Origin: Saccharicrinis fermentans DSM 9555 = JCM 21142
GTDB lineage: Bacteria; Bacteroidota; Bacteroidia; Bacteroidales; Marinilabiliaceae
Length of the DNA stretch: 64,000 nucleotides
Direction of reading: 5' to 3'
NCBI RefSeq assembly: GCF_000517085.1
Contig: NZ_KI912107.1
Coordinates: 1,488,398 to 1,552,397, forward strand
Below, one piece after another: positions 54,013-62,050 of the stretch. Position 1 is the stretch's first letter. Each line of letters opens with the position of its first letter. A model generated the notes under the pieces. The model was not told the DNA's origin. It saw nothing but the letters and a program-made list of their open reading frames with translations, and did not search any database. The translations under genes and the position numbers were made by a program.

Positions 54013-55221
54013 TCAATCTTTGGTTAAGAATAACATGGGAGAGCCTATTATGTCTTGGTAAATAGGTCTATATCTATTGGTGTCGTAATATTTGGCTACG
54101 TTTACCTTTTTTATGCTTTCTCCTCTTTCATTTTTTTGAACCGTTTCAATGGGAACATAATCAAATTTTCCATCTTTTACACAAACCATACATCCAGACA
54201 CTCCTTTTTTTATTAAGTCAAGTGCCATATTGCCATAAGTTGTTGGAATAATCGAATCTAAAGCATCTGGTTGCCCTGAACGAACAAGATATCCTAGTTT
54301 TTGATGTATGATATTGATTTCGTGTCCATTATTGTACTTAGAAGAGTGTTTTTTTAGTTCGTTACCTATCTGCTCACCTATTCCTCCAAGTTTTTTATGT
54401 CCAAACGCATCTGTTTCTGCATTGGCGTATACAATTTCGGAGCCATCAAAAGATGCGCCTTCAGATACCAAGACAACAGAATAATTGCTGGGGTTATTTC
54501 TTCGATCTTCTACCATTAATGCGGTTAACTTTTCGGTGTTTATGGAATATTCAGGTATCACGCAACGGTCGGCAGCACCACCAATTGTCGGGAGCAAAGC
54601 TGAAAATCCTGCGTTTCGTCCAAATACTTCTAAAACCAAAAAACGCTCGTGGGAGCCTGCACATGTTCTTAGTTCATGGGTTAATTCAATGGTTCGAGTA
54701 ACACAAGTGCTAAAACCAATACAATATTCAGTTCCAGGTACATCACCATCCATAGTTTTGGGAATGCCAACTACCTTGATACCCTCCTGATGCAATCGAA
54801 CCGCATAACTTAAGGTGTCATCTCCGCCAATTGGAATCAGATAGTCAATACCGATGTGTTTTAAATTCGCAACGGCTTCATTTGTTAGATCATTAAACTC
54901 ATCTTTATAAATGGACTTTAGGTGTTCGGGTACTTCATTCAATGCCACCTTAGTGGCCTTGGTTCTGCTGGAATGCAAAAAGGTACCTCCAGTACGACCA
55001 ATTTTATTGACCGTCAGTTCTGTTAGAGGAATACAGTATGTTTGTTCTTCAACGGATTTAGATCGGTCAATACTTATAGCTCCTTTCCATCCATTTTTAA
55101 TTCCTATTACCTTATAACCTTCACGAATAGCTCGCAGTGTTACTGCTCTAATGGCAGGATTAAGACCAGGCACATCACCTCCTCCGGTAAGTATACCTAT
55201 GGTTAGTTTATTTTTATTCAT
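54013..55221 (-). CDS. 6-phosphofructokinase, predicted pyrophosphate-dependent
   Basis: The frame is open for 90 further codons upstream, but the start at 55221 (MNKNKLTIGILTGGGDVPGLN) is the one that matches the family, giving 402 residues. The enzyme phosphorylates fructose 6-phosphate. Key positions: the nucleotide loop IGGDDTLSYA has Asp135 where ATP enzymes have Gly104 (E. coli numbering), and PKTMDGDVPGTEY has Lys155 where E. coli has Gly124. Asp plus Lys at these places is the known signature of pyrophosphate-dependent enzymes. The catalytic loop reads TMDGD in place of TIDND, an unusual Gly for Asn. Substrate segment AGSHERFLVLEVFGRNAGFSAL is typical. The Nudix gene starts 160 bases away on the other strand. 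Confidence 0.85.
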   Translation of the reverse strand: MNKNKLTIGILTGGGDVPGLNPAIRAVTLRAIREGYKVIGIKNGWKGAISIDRSKSVEEQTYCIPLTELTVNKIGRTGGTFLHSSRTKATKVALNEVPEHLKSIYKDEFNDLTNEAVANLKHIGIDYLIPIGGDDTLSYAVRLHQEGIKVVGIPKTMDGDVPGTEYCIGFSTCVTRTIELTHELRTCAGSHERFLVLEVFGRNAGFSALLPTIGGAADRCVIPEYSINTEKLTALMVEDRRNNPSNYSVVLVSEGASFDGSEIVYANAETDAFGHKKLGGIGEQIGNELKKHSSKYNNGHEINIIHQKLGYLVRSGQPDALDSIIPTTYGNMALDLIKKGVSGCMVCVKDGKFDYVPIETVQKNERGESIKKVNVAKYYDTNRYRPIYQDIIGSPMLFLTKD

Positions 55222-55381
55222 ATTCAAATGATTTAATGAAAGTGATAGTGTTTGTAACTGTTTGTTTTTTAAAGGTATAAAATAATTATATGACATCATA
55301 CATCGTGCAATATATATTTGTGGCTGTTGTTGAATATATTGGACTGATTTCACTATTTTTGGTCCCCAAATAGAATTGTAC

Positions 55382-56458
55382 ATGAATGTCATTGATCTTA
55401 TCAAAAAACTACTACCCGGACTAGCCCCACTCATCATTTTTGTTATTGCAGATAGTATTTGGGGTACAGAAATTGGTTTACTGTTTGCCATCGGTTTAGG
55501 GATAATAGAAATTGTTTACAGCTTCATTCAAAAGCAAAAACCAGATAAATTTATTTTATTTGATGTTGGTCTACTGGTAATTATGGGCGGAATATCTTTG
55601 CTGTTAGAAGATGATTTGTTTTTTAAACTTAAACCCGGTGTCATTGGAAGTATTTTATGCGCGCTACTTGGTATTTCTGCTTATGGAAAACACAATTTAA
55701 TGATGGCCATGAGTGGTCGGTATTTAAAAGGTATTCAAATAAATCAATGGCAACAGTATGAAATGCTGAAGAGTATGAAGGTTTTATTTTGGATTTTCGT
55801 ACTACATACTATTTTGGTTTTTGTTGCGGCCATTGCTATGAGTAAAAATATGTGGGTAACTATTAGTGGACCTGGTTTTTATATCTTATTTGGATTGTAT
55901 TTTATTTTTGAATTGTATAAAAAACGTAGGGCACAAAGTAAATATAAAAACGAAGAATGGCTGCCTATCGTAAATAACGAGGGAGTAATAGAAGGCAAAA
56001 TGCCTCGTAGTATCGCCCATAATGGTTCTATGATTTTGCATCCGGTAGTTCATGTGCAAGTACTTAATTCTAAGGGAGAGCTGTATCTACAAAAGCGTGC
56101 GCATCATAAATTGATTCAGCCCGGAAAATGGGATACAGCTGTGGGAGGCCATGTTGCTGCTGATGAATCGGTTGATACGGCCATGAAAAGAGAAGCGCAG
56201 GAAGAAATAGGATTGCAAGGTTTTTCAGTAACAGCCTTTAAGCAGTATAAATGGAAAAGTGAAATAGAACAGGAGTTGGTTTTTGCTTTTGTTTCGATAA
56301 CTGACAAGCCTATAAATGTTAATCATTTAGAAGTGGATGAAGGAAGGTTCTGGACCATCAGGGAAATTGAACGCTGTTTAGGAAAAGGCATTTTAACACC
56401 CAACTTTGAGTATGAATTCGAGATGCTTAAGACCTACTTGCAAAGACAAAGTAAATAG
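55382..56458 (+). CDS. Fusion of a YciB-like membrane domain and a Nudix hydrolase
   Basis: About 358 residues from the ATG at 55382; a TTG two codons upstream is possible. Residues 1 to about 180 form five or six membrane helices and resemble the septation protein YciB/IspZ, notably FDVGLLVIMGGISLLLEDDLFFKLKPGVIGSIL and ISAYGKHNL. A linker follows (KKRRAQSKYKNEEWLP). Residues about 190-358 form a Nudix domain like isopentenyl-diphosphate isomerase or its relatives: VHVQVLNSKGELYLQKRAHHK and the Nudix box GGHVAADESVDTAMKREAQEEIG. This couples a membrane domain to hydrolysis of a nucleoside-diphosphate-like compound. The substrate is unknown. Confidence 0.85.
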   Translation: MNVIDLIKKLLPGLAPLIIFVIADSIWGTEIGLLFAIGLGIIEIVYSFIQKQKPDKFILFDVGLLVIMGGISLLLEDDLFFKLKPGVIGSILCALLGISAYGKHNLMMAMSGRYLKGIQINQWQQYEMLKSMKVLFWIFVLHTILVFVAAIAMSKNMWVTISGPGFYILFGLYFIFELYKKRRAQSKYKNEEWLPIVNNEGVIEGKMPRSIAHNGSMILHPVVHVQVLNSKGELYLQKRAHHKLIQPGKWDTAVGGHVAADESVDTAMKREAQEEIGLQGFSVTAFKQYKWKSEIEQELVFAFVSITDKPINVNHLEVDEGRFWTIREIERCLGKGILTPNFEYEFEMLKTYLQRQSK

Positions 56459-56506
56459 GTTGGCAAAAGCACCTCGTAAAAATAAATATGGGATAAATAA
56501 AATATT

Positions 56507-59500
56507 CTAAAACAAACGGCCTTGCGTTGCCTCATGGCAGACCGGAATAATTTTATCCAGTGTCACATACCAAATAAAACCTTTGACAGATGTATGTCCC
56601 ATGTTTTGTACTTGTCGGATATACTGCAATACCTGTTTTTCATATTTTGCTTCTTCAATATCGCCAAATTTATAGTCAATGATATGAACTTCGTTCTCTA
56701 AAAACACAACGCGGTCCGGACGATAAGTTCCTCGGGGGGATAAAATGGTATTTTCTGCTTTTATCTGATGTTTCGGATGAAACCATTTTTGTGTATCAGG
56801 TTTAGAAATCAAATCAGAAATTTGATTTTTCAACATTTCTTTTTCCATTTCTGATATTTTACCATCAAAAATCATTCTTGTCAGAGCCATTTCAATATCA
56901 TCTTTGGTATGAATATATTCAAAAGCTTCATGCATTAGCTTTCCATAATTAATCTTACTCTGTCCACCTGTATTGGAAAAATACCCTTCATTATCCGCTT
57001 TAATAGCTATCTTGTCATCGTTTAATAGCTTATTGGTAAAAGGTTTTAGTATTTCACCTAATATAATATCTTCGTCCTTCGTGTTTGATATTTGCTCTGG
57101 TATTTCACCATAACTAAAGCAATTATTTTCTGCATCCCATGAAGAGGCCAAATCAATAAAACCTCTATTATCCGTGTCTGTTAAATGATGATTTTGAATG
57201 GTAAAATACATTAAGTCGGACACACTTTTTAATTTATCTTTATTATTAGAAGATGGTGTATTGCCAAAGGTTATTAAGACCTCACAACAACGGGTAAGTG
57301 CAACATAAAGCAAATTTAAGCTATCAACATATTGATATAGGCGTTCCTGAAAATACTCTTCTTTAAATATTGTATTTTGTAATTTTGAAGTATAAGTAAC
57401 GGGCAATAATTTAATTTCATCAAAAGGTGCTATATCGGGTCTGCACCAAATAATATTACTTTTTATTTCAGTATCCAGTTTCCAGTTACAATAGGGTAAA
57501 AATACAACTTTAAATTCCAGACCTTTAGACTTGTGAATCGTCATTATTTTTATTGCATCCTGATCATCAGGTACAGCAACGGCTTCCATATTTCCTTTAT
57601 CATCCCACCAATCAATAAATGCCGTTAGATCAGGATAATAATCTTTGATAAATTGATTGGTGCAATTGATAAATCCCTGTATAAAAACCCCCTGTTGTTC
57701 CTGAATCTCCTCTGGTAAATTATGTGCCAGCAGTTCCACCAATTCAAGTAAGGGTTTTTGGCGTTGGGTTAGCAACTCATTGATCCAATCAAATTCTTGT
57801 TTTGCAAAACCAATCTCTGTCTCAAAATCAAAATACTTACCTACTTCATATGCCCCTTTTTGTTCTTTATTATGCAGTAATTGTCTATTTAAGACCATTT
57901 CGGCCTTCAGGATAAGATTATTGGGATTTTGTAAGAATTTAATTTGTGCCACCATAAAATGAACCGCTGAAGAACCGGACAAGAACAATGATTCATTGGA
58001 AATAACAGGAATGGCTTTGCCTTGAATAGAGTAGGCCCCTGATAATAAGGCGTTGGCAATGGTTTCGCCTTCTCCCTTTTTTCGTACTAAAATACAAAAG
58101 TCATGATAGTTATAGCCTTTGTCCACTAAATTTTCAATGTTTTTCACCATTTCAAAAAGCATGCGTTCATCATAACTTTTTTCTTTGTCTCGATCGAAAA
58201 ACATGGCTTTCACATGCCCTTTATTGAGGTCTTTATTTGCCGGTAGCTCCTGAAAAACATCTGCATATGCATGGGAAATCTTGGAGCTAAACTCGGCTAT
58301 CGTATCTTCGCCCTTGAGTAAACCTGAGAATTGTTGATTAAAATCGTTTTGAATGTATTTTGCGCCGGATACAAAAAGAGAATTGTTAAAACTTATAATA
58401 TTTGATAGACTTCTCCAGTTTTTATTCAGGGTAAGCGCCTCGCTTCCATGCTGAATAAAATCATGTTCTACTTTACTGGCCAGTAGGTTCCAGTCGGAAT
58501 TACGCCAACGGTAAATAGATTGTTTTACATCACCCACAATTAAACTCGTGTCATCACTTGATAAAGAATTATCAACAAGAGGTTTAAAGTTTAACCACTG
58601 CAATTTGGAGGTATCTTGAAACTCATCAATCATAAAATTTTGATAACGTGTTCCAATTTTCTCATAAATAAAAGGTGTATCATTTTGATCGATGATCTTG
58701 TTTAAAAAGTGGGATGAATCTGCAATCAAAAATATGTTTTCATCACGACAAATGGCACGAACTTCATTGGCTATATCTGCAATAATGCCCAAGGCAAAAT
58801 AATTTTGACTAATTACTTTGGCTGTAGTATAATTCTCATATTCCCGTTCAATGTAATCAATAGCTTTCTTTAAGAGCATGTTGAGTAAAGGATATACTTC
58901 AGAAATTTGTTGGTTAATAGCCGGTGTATTATCTTTTCGTCCCCATTTTTCGGATGCATCGATTAATTTTAGAACCGATGCACCAGGTTCTGGTTTTTCT
59001 ACATTTTTTAGCCTCTCGAAATACTTGAGAGGTGTACGACTTTTACCGGTAAATAAATCGTATTTCAATCCACTTTTAATTATTGCGGCACTTCCTTGCT
59101 CACCAATCGATTTTATTTCTGATTCAAATTGATGCACAATAGCTTGGATATTATTCAGGTAATCCTGCATTTTTCCTTTTTGGCTAATAACATCAAAGAT
59201 GGCACGACTTTCTAACTGAAAGAGTTCATTGAAAATTTCTGAGCCCAATTTATGAAGGTCATTGCTTAAATTCCAACTTTTTCCTTGGTTAAGCTTTTGT
59301 TCTGCAAATTGAACTAACCAATCTTTGAGATGGGAATATTCTGGTAAATCCACCTTCATCAATAGGTGGTCAATGGCTTTTTGTAATATCTTGGGGGTGT
59401 TAAGTTCAATTTTAAAACCGCTTTCCAGACCAGCTTCACGCGCAAAAGATCGTATGATTTTCTGAAAAAAACTATCTATGGTACTTACCGAAAAATTTGA

Positions 59501-59797
59501 GAAATCATGGAGTAGGTAACTTAATATAACCTGGGCCTTTTGCCTTATTTCCTGATCTTCCAGTTTAAATTCTTTCATTAGATCACTTACATAATCATCT
59601 GTTTTGTTTGTAGATATTTCAAACAATTTTTCAAGGATACGACTTTTCATTTCGGCGGTAGCCTTATTAGTAAAAGTAACCGCAAGCGTATGTATGTAGT
59701 TCGTAGGACTCTTATATAAAAGAAAAAGAAATTCTTTGGTTAAGGTGAAGGTTTTTCCTGATCCGGCCGAAGCCTTGTATATTTTAAGTTTTGACAT
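56507..59797 (-). CDS. AddA/RecB-like UvrD-type helicase with a C-terminal nuclease
   Basis: 1096 residues from the ATG at 59797 (MSKLKIYKASAGSGKTFTLT); the 29 extra upstream codons come from a repeat-like region and are excluded. Walker A ASAGSGKT is at 9-16. Superfamily 1 motifs include FMIDEFQDTSKLQW, SLIVGDVKQSIYRWR and LTLNKNWRS, then IKIMTIHKSKGLEFKVVFLPY and LLYVALTRCCEVLI. The C-terminus is a PD-(D/E)xK nuclease: GKLMHEAFEYIH, then RPDRVVFLENEVHIIDYKFG and QVLQYIRQV. This is the AddA role in double-strand break repair. The AddB partner is not adjacent. Confidence 0.88.
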   Translation of the reverse strand: MSKLKIYKASAGSGKTFTLTKEFLFLLYKSPTNYIHTLAVTFTNKATAEMKSRILEKLFEISTNKTDDYVSDLMKEFKLEDQEIRQKAQVILSYLLHDFSNFSVSTIDSFFQKIIRSFAREAGLESGFKIELNTPKILQKAIDHLLMKVDLPEYSHLKDWLVQFAEQKLNQGKSWNLSNDLHKLGSEIFNELFQLESRAIFDVISQKGKMQDYLNNIQAIVHQFESEIKSIGEQGSAAIIKSGLKYDLFTGKSRTPLKYFERLKNVEKPEPGASVLKLIDASEKWGRKDNTPAINQQISEVYPLLNMLLKKAIDYIEREYENYTTAKVISQNYFALGIIADIANEVRAICRDENIFLIADSSHFLNKIIDQNDTPFIYEKIGTRYQNFMIDEFQDTSKLQWLNFKPLVDNSLSSDDTSLIVGDVKQSIYRWRNSDWNLLASKVEHDFIQHGSEALTLNKNWRSLSNIISFNNSLFVSGAKYIQNDFNQQFSGLLKGEDTIAEFSSKISHAYADVFQELPANKDLNKGHVKAMFFDRDKEKSYDERMLFEMVKNIENLVDKGYNYHDFCILVRKKGEGETIANALLSGAYSIQGKAIPVISNESLFLSGSSAVHFMVAQIKFLQNPNNLILKAEMVLNRQLLHNKEQKGAYEVGKYFDFETEIGFAKQEFDWINELLTQRQKPLLELVELLAHNLPEEIQEQQGVFIQGFINCTNQFIKDYYPDLTAFIDWWDDKGNMEAVAVPDDQDAIKIMTIHKSKGLEFKVVFLPYCNWKLDTEIKSNIIWCRPDIAPFDEIKLLPVTYTSKLQNTIFKEEYFQERLYQYVDSLNLLYVALTRCCEVLITFGNTPSSNNKDKLKSVSDLMYFTIQNHHLTDTDNRGFIDLASSWDAENNCFSYGEIPEQISNTKDEDIILGEILKPFTNKLLNDDKIAIKADNEGYFSNTGGQSKINYGKLMHEAFEYIHTKDDIEMALTRMIFDGKISEMEKEMLKNQISDLISKPDTQKWFHPKHQIKAENTILSPRGTYRPDRVVFLENEVHIIDYKFGDIEEAKYEKQVLQYIRQVQNMGHTSVKGFIWYVTLDKIIPVCHEATQGRLF

Positions 59798-59841
59798 GTT
59801 TATTGCTATTTTATGGCTAAAGTAGCAATTGTTTTCTAAAA

Positions 59842-59941
59842 AAAAGACAGGTAGTTGCAAACCATCCCAAAGTGTTGCTACCAAATTATTCTTTAAGTTC
59901 GATTACTACGAATACAGCAAAAAAATAACTACCTGTCTTTT
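59842..59941. repeat. 100-bp element bounded by a perfect 15-bp inverted repeat
   Basis: AAAAGACAGGTAGTT (59842-59856) and its exact complement AACTACCTGTCTTTT (59927-59941) enclose 70 bases with no gene. The layout is that of a small MITE or of the ends of a lost insertion sequence. No other copy was found in the window and no clear target duplication could be fixed. It lies in the upstream region of the AddA gene, directly next to MITE copy B. Confidence 0.65.
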
Positions 59942-60106
59942 AAATAATGGCTGCAAGAAAACCAGTGTTTTTTCTGTCTTTGATAAGAAAGCTTTAAAGA
60001 CAAGACTTTCGACATTTTTTGAATCCAAGGAGTTTACTGATTGTAAATGGCTGTTTCAAAAATGCGAATAATGTTGTATTTGGAGTTTTCTTGCAAAGAC
60101 TAAATA
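59941..60106 (+). mobile_element. MITE-like element, copy B, with 6-bp target duplications
   Basis: The element spans 59947-60100 (154 bp) and is flanked by TAAATA direct repeats (59941-59946 and 60101-60106). Ends are ATGGCTGCAAGAAAAC and GTTTTCTTGCAAAGAC. It aligns over its whole length with copy A at 28412-28567 in inverted orientation, about 85% alike by eye. It has a 4-base gap and an inner stem (GTCTTTGA/TTAAAGAC) that keeps pairing as a G-U. There is no transposase frame. It lies 10 bases beyond the stop of the XylF-like gene; copy A has a similar position after gcvT. Confidence 0.85.
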
Positions 60107-60116
60107 TCTCCTGTTC

Positions 60117-61110
60117 TTACTTTATATCTTCTTCTAAAACAAAACCTTCAGAAACTACTGTCATTTTAATGTTTTGGCGGTGCACTATTTGGGCCGGCAA
60201 CAAGATGGCAGGGACAAGCTTTTTTCCGTTGTGAATAGTGATGTTCATATTTGAAGGGGCCTCACCGCAGGCTATTTTGATAGCGGCATTGGCAGCAGCA
60301 TAAGCCATCGATTCAATGGGTTTATAGATGGTTATTGTTTGCAGTCCACTGGCTATATTTCGGATGGCTTCAATATCGGCATCTTGTCCGGCTACCAGCA
60401 CTTTGCCATCCATATCGTGCTCTTTAAGCGCACTGATAACGCCTGAGGCAATGGCATCATTGCCTGCAATAACCGCATCTAAGTCACTATTCGTATTGTT
60501 CAAATATTCGTTGGTGATTCTATAACCTTCATGTAACGACCATGAATTGGAATATTTGTTAAAAACAATTTCAATATCTCCTTTTTCAATAAAAGGCTGT
60601 AATATATTCATTTGTCCCAAGTTAAGGAGGTGAGCATTATGATCAATCAATGATCCGCCTACAATACCATATTTTCCCATGGGTTTTATTTTTGTCAAAT
60701 AATTGGCTTGTAATTCACCGATGGCAATATTATCAGTCGATATATAATAATCGAGATTACAATCCTTAATGAGTCGGTCGTATGATATAACAGGTACATA
60801 GTTTTGGTGTGCATTCCTAACTATGTCACCTGCTTTTTTTTGAGTCAACAGGAACAATAATAAGGACTTCGATGCCATTTTCAATCATCTCCCGGGCTTG
60901 TTCTTCCTGTTTGTCCGGATCAGCATCGGCTATTGCCACAAAAAAATGCCCCCCCAGCTCCCCAACTTTTTCTTCAATCAGCTTCATATCTTTTTTCCAA
61001 CGATCCCTTTCTAAAGTATCCATTAGTAAACCCACTTTGGGCTTGTGTTGGCAACTATTTAGCAGTAATGTTCCCAAAGCGATGATTAATAATGTTTGTA
61101 GAGTCTTCAT
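60117..61110 (-). pseudogene. XylF-like sugar-binding lipoprotein split by a frameshift in an A8 tract
   Basis: Two frames together make one D-xylose-binding-protein-like lipoprotein of about 330 residues. The N-terminal part (start 61110) has a lipobox LLLNSC (Cys20), then KVGLLMDTLERDRWKKD and ENGIEVLIIVPVD. It runs out of frame at a run of eight A on the minus strand (plus-strand T run 60834-60841). With seven A the protein would continue as SKKAGDIVRNAHQNYVPVISYDRLI and ends at 60117. The C-terminal part matches XylF well: DYYISTDNIAIGELQANYL, AVIAGNDAIASGVISALKEH, VLVAGQDADIEAIRNIASG and QTITIYKPIESMA. No permease or ATPase is nearby. Expression could depend on slippage at the A8 tract. 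Confidence 0.85.
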
Positions 61111-61406
61111 AATAGGGATGTTTAAGGGATATATATATTTAAATAATTTACAAAAAATGATAGACAAAGTAAAGGGCTACCTAAGAAAATATAATTTCTA
61201 TCGATCATAACTGCATTTTGAAAAACATTTAAAGGGAGCTATTCTGCTTATTTGAATGGCGAAAGGTTGCTTTGTTTTTAATATCAGAAACAACTTAATA
61301 GTCGATAAAACGGAGCAGTTAATAGATATTGTTTTTTGTATTAGTTCTAAAAATGAACTTTTGTTCATCAGAAGAACACAAAAAAACAAACAAAAATGGA
61401 TATCAA

Positions 61407-61904
61407 ATGATTAAAAAAACACTTGCAATTTTGTTGCTGATTGGTTCATTGCTACCAGTAAATGCTCAAAATTATAAATTTCAGGCCTTGTTTATCTACA
61501 ACATTGTTAAAAGAGTCAATTGGCCTCCAAGTTCCGATAATTTTAAGATAGGAGTGGTTGGGTCCAAAGAGTTGCAAAAAGAATTGGAAATTTTATCTAA
61601 AAAACAGAAGATTGGAGGTAAGACCATTGAAATTATCACTTTAACCCCCTCAAGTATCCAAGAAAATGAAGTTCATGTACTGTATCTAGGACGATCTTCT
61701 TCTTCCAAAATAGGAGATATCCAAACGATAATTAAATCAAAACCTGTATTACTTATCGGAGATAAAGCAGGTTTAAAAGGAGCAGGAATTAATTTCATTG
61801 ATAACTCCAAAGAAATTAAGTTCGAAATATATCCAAATACAATCAAAGAACATCAACTTGCTATTTCTAGTTCATTGCTAAATCTAGGCGTGGTTATCGA
61901 GTAA
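61407..61904 (+). CDS. YfiR-family (DUF4154) exported protein
   Basis: The ATG at 61407 yields 165 residues with a signal peptide (KKTLAILLLIGSLLPVNAQ); the longer frame upstream is unlikely. The mature protein matches the YfiR/HmsC family: YKFQALFIYNIVKRVNWPPSSDNFKIGVVGSKEL, VHVLYLGRSSSSKIGDIQ, LLIGDKAGLKGAGINFIDNSKEIKFEI and LAISSSLLNLGVVI. YfiR in Pseudomonas represses a diguanylate cyclase from the periplasm. In many other bacteria DUF4154 genes precede a TonB receptor, as here. Divergent from the XylF-like gene across 296 bases. Confidence 0.85.
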   Translation: MIKKTLAILLLIGSLLPVNAQNYKFQALFIYNIVKRVNWPPSSDNFKIGVVGSKELQKELEILSKKQKIGGKTIEIITLTPSSIQENEVHVLYLGRSSSSKIGDIQTIIKSKPVLLIGDKAGLKGAGINFIDNSKEIKFEIYPNTIKEHQLAISSSLLNLGVVIE

Positions 61905-62050
61905 GCTTAGGGGTGCACTTCAATAAGGAATTGGGTGCAGGTAATAAAAAAATAGAAAATATGAAATGAGCTATGAGAAAATTTTTCTTGCACAAGAGAA
62001 TGACTAAGGTGACGAGTTTCATATAACCATTGAAAGATAAATTTAAACAG

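Noticed and set aside
55222-55491. N-terminal extension of the phosphofructokinase frame
   Set aside because: The 90 extra codons overlap the divergent Nudix gene, and the family start motif begins at 55221.
59829-60071. 80-codon plus-strand frame near MITE copy B
   Set aside because: It spans two inverted-repeat elements, and the matching part of copy A is not open in the same way, so it is not a gene.
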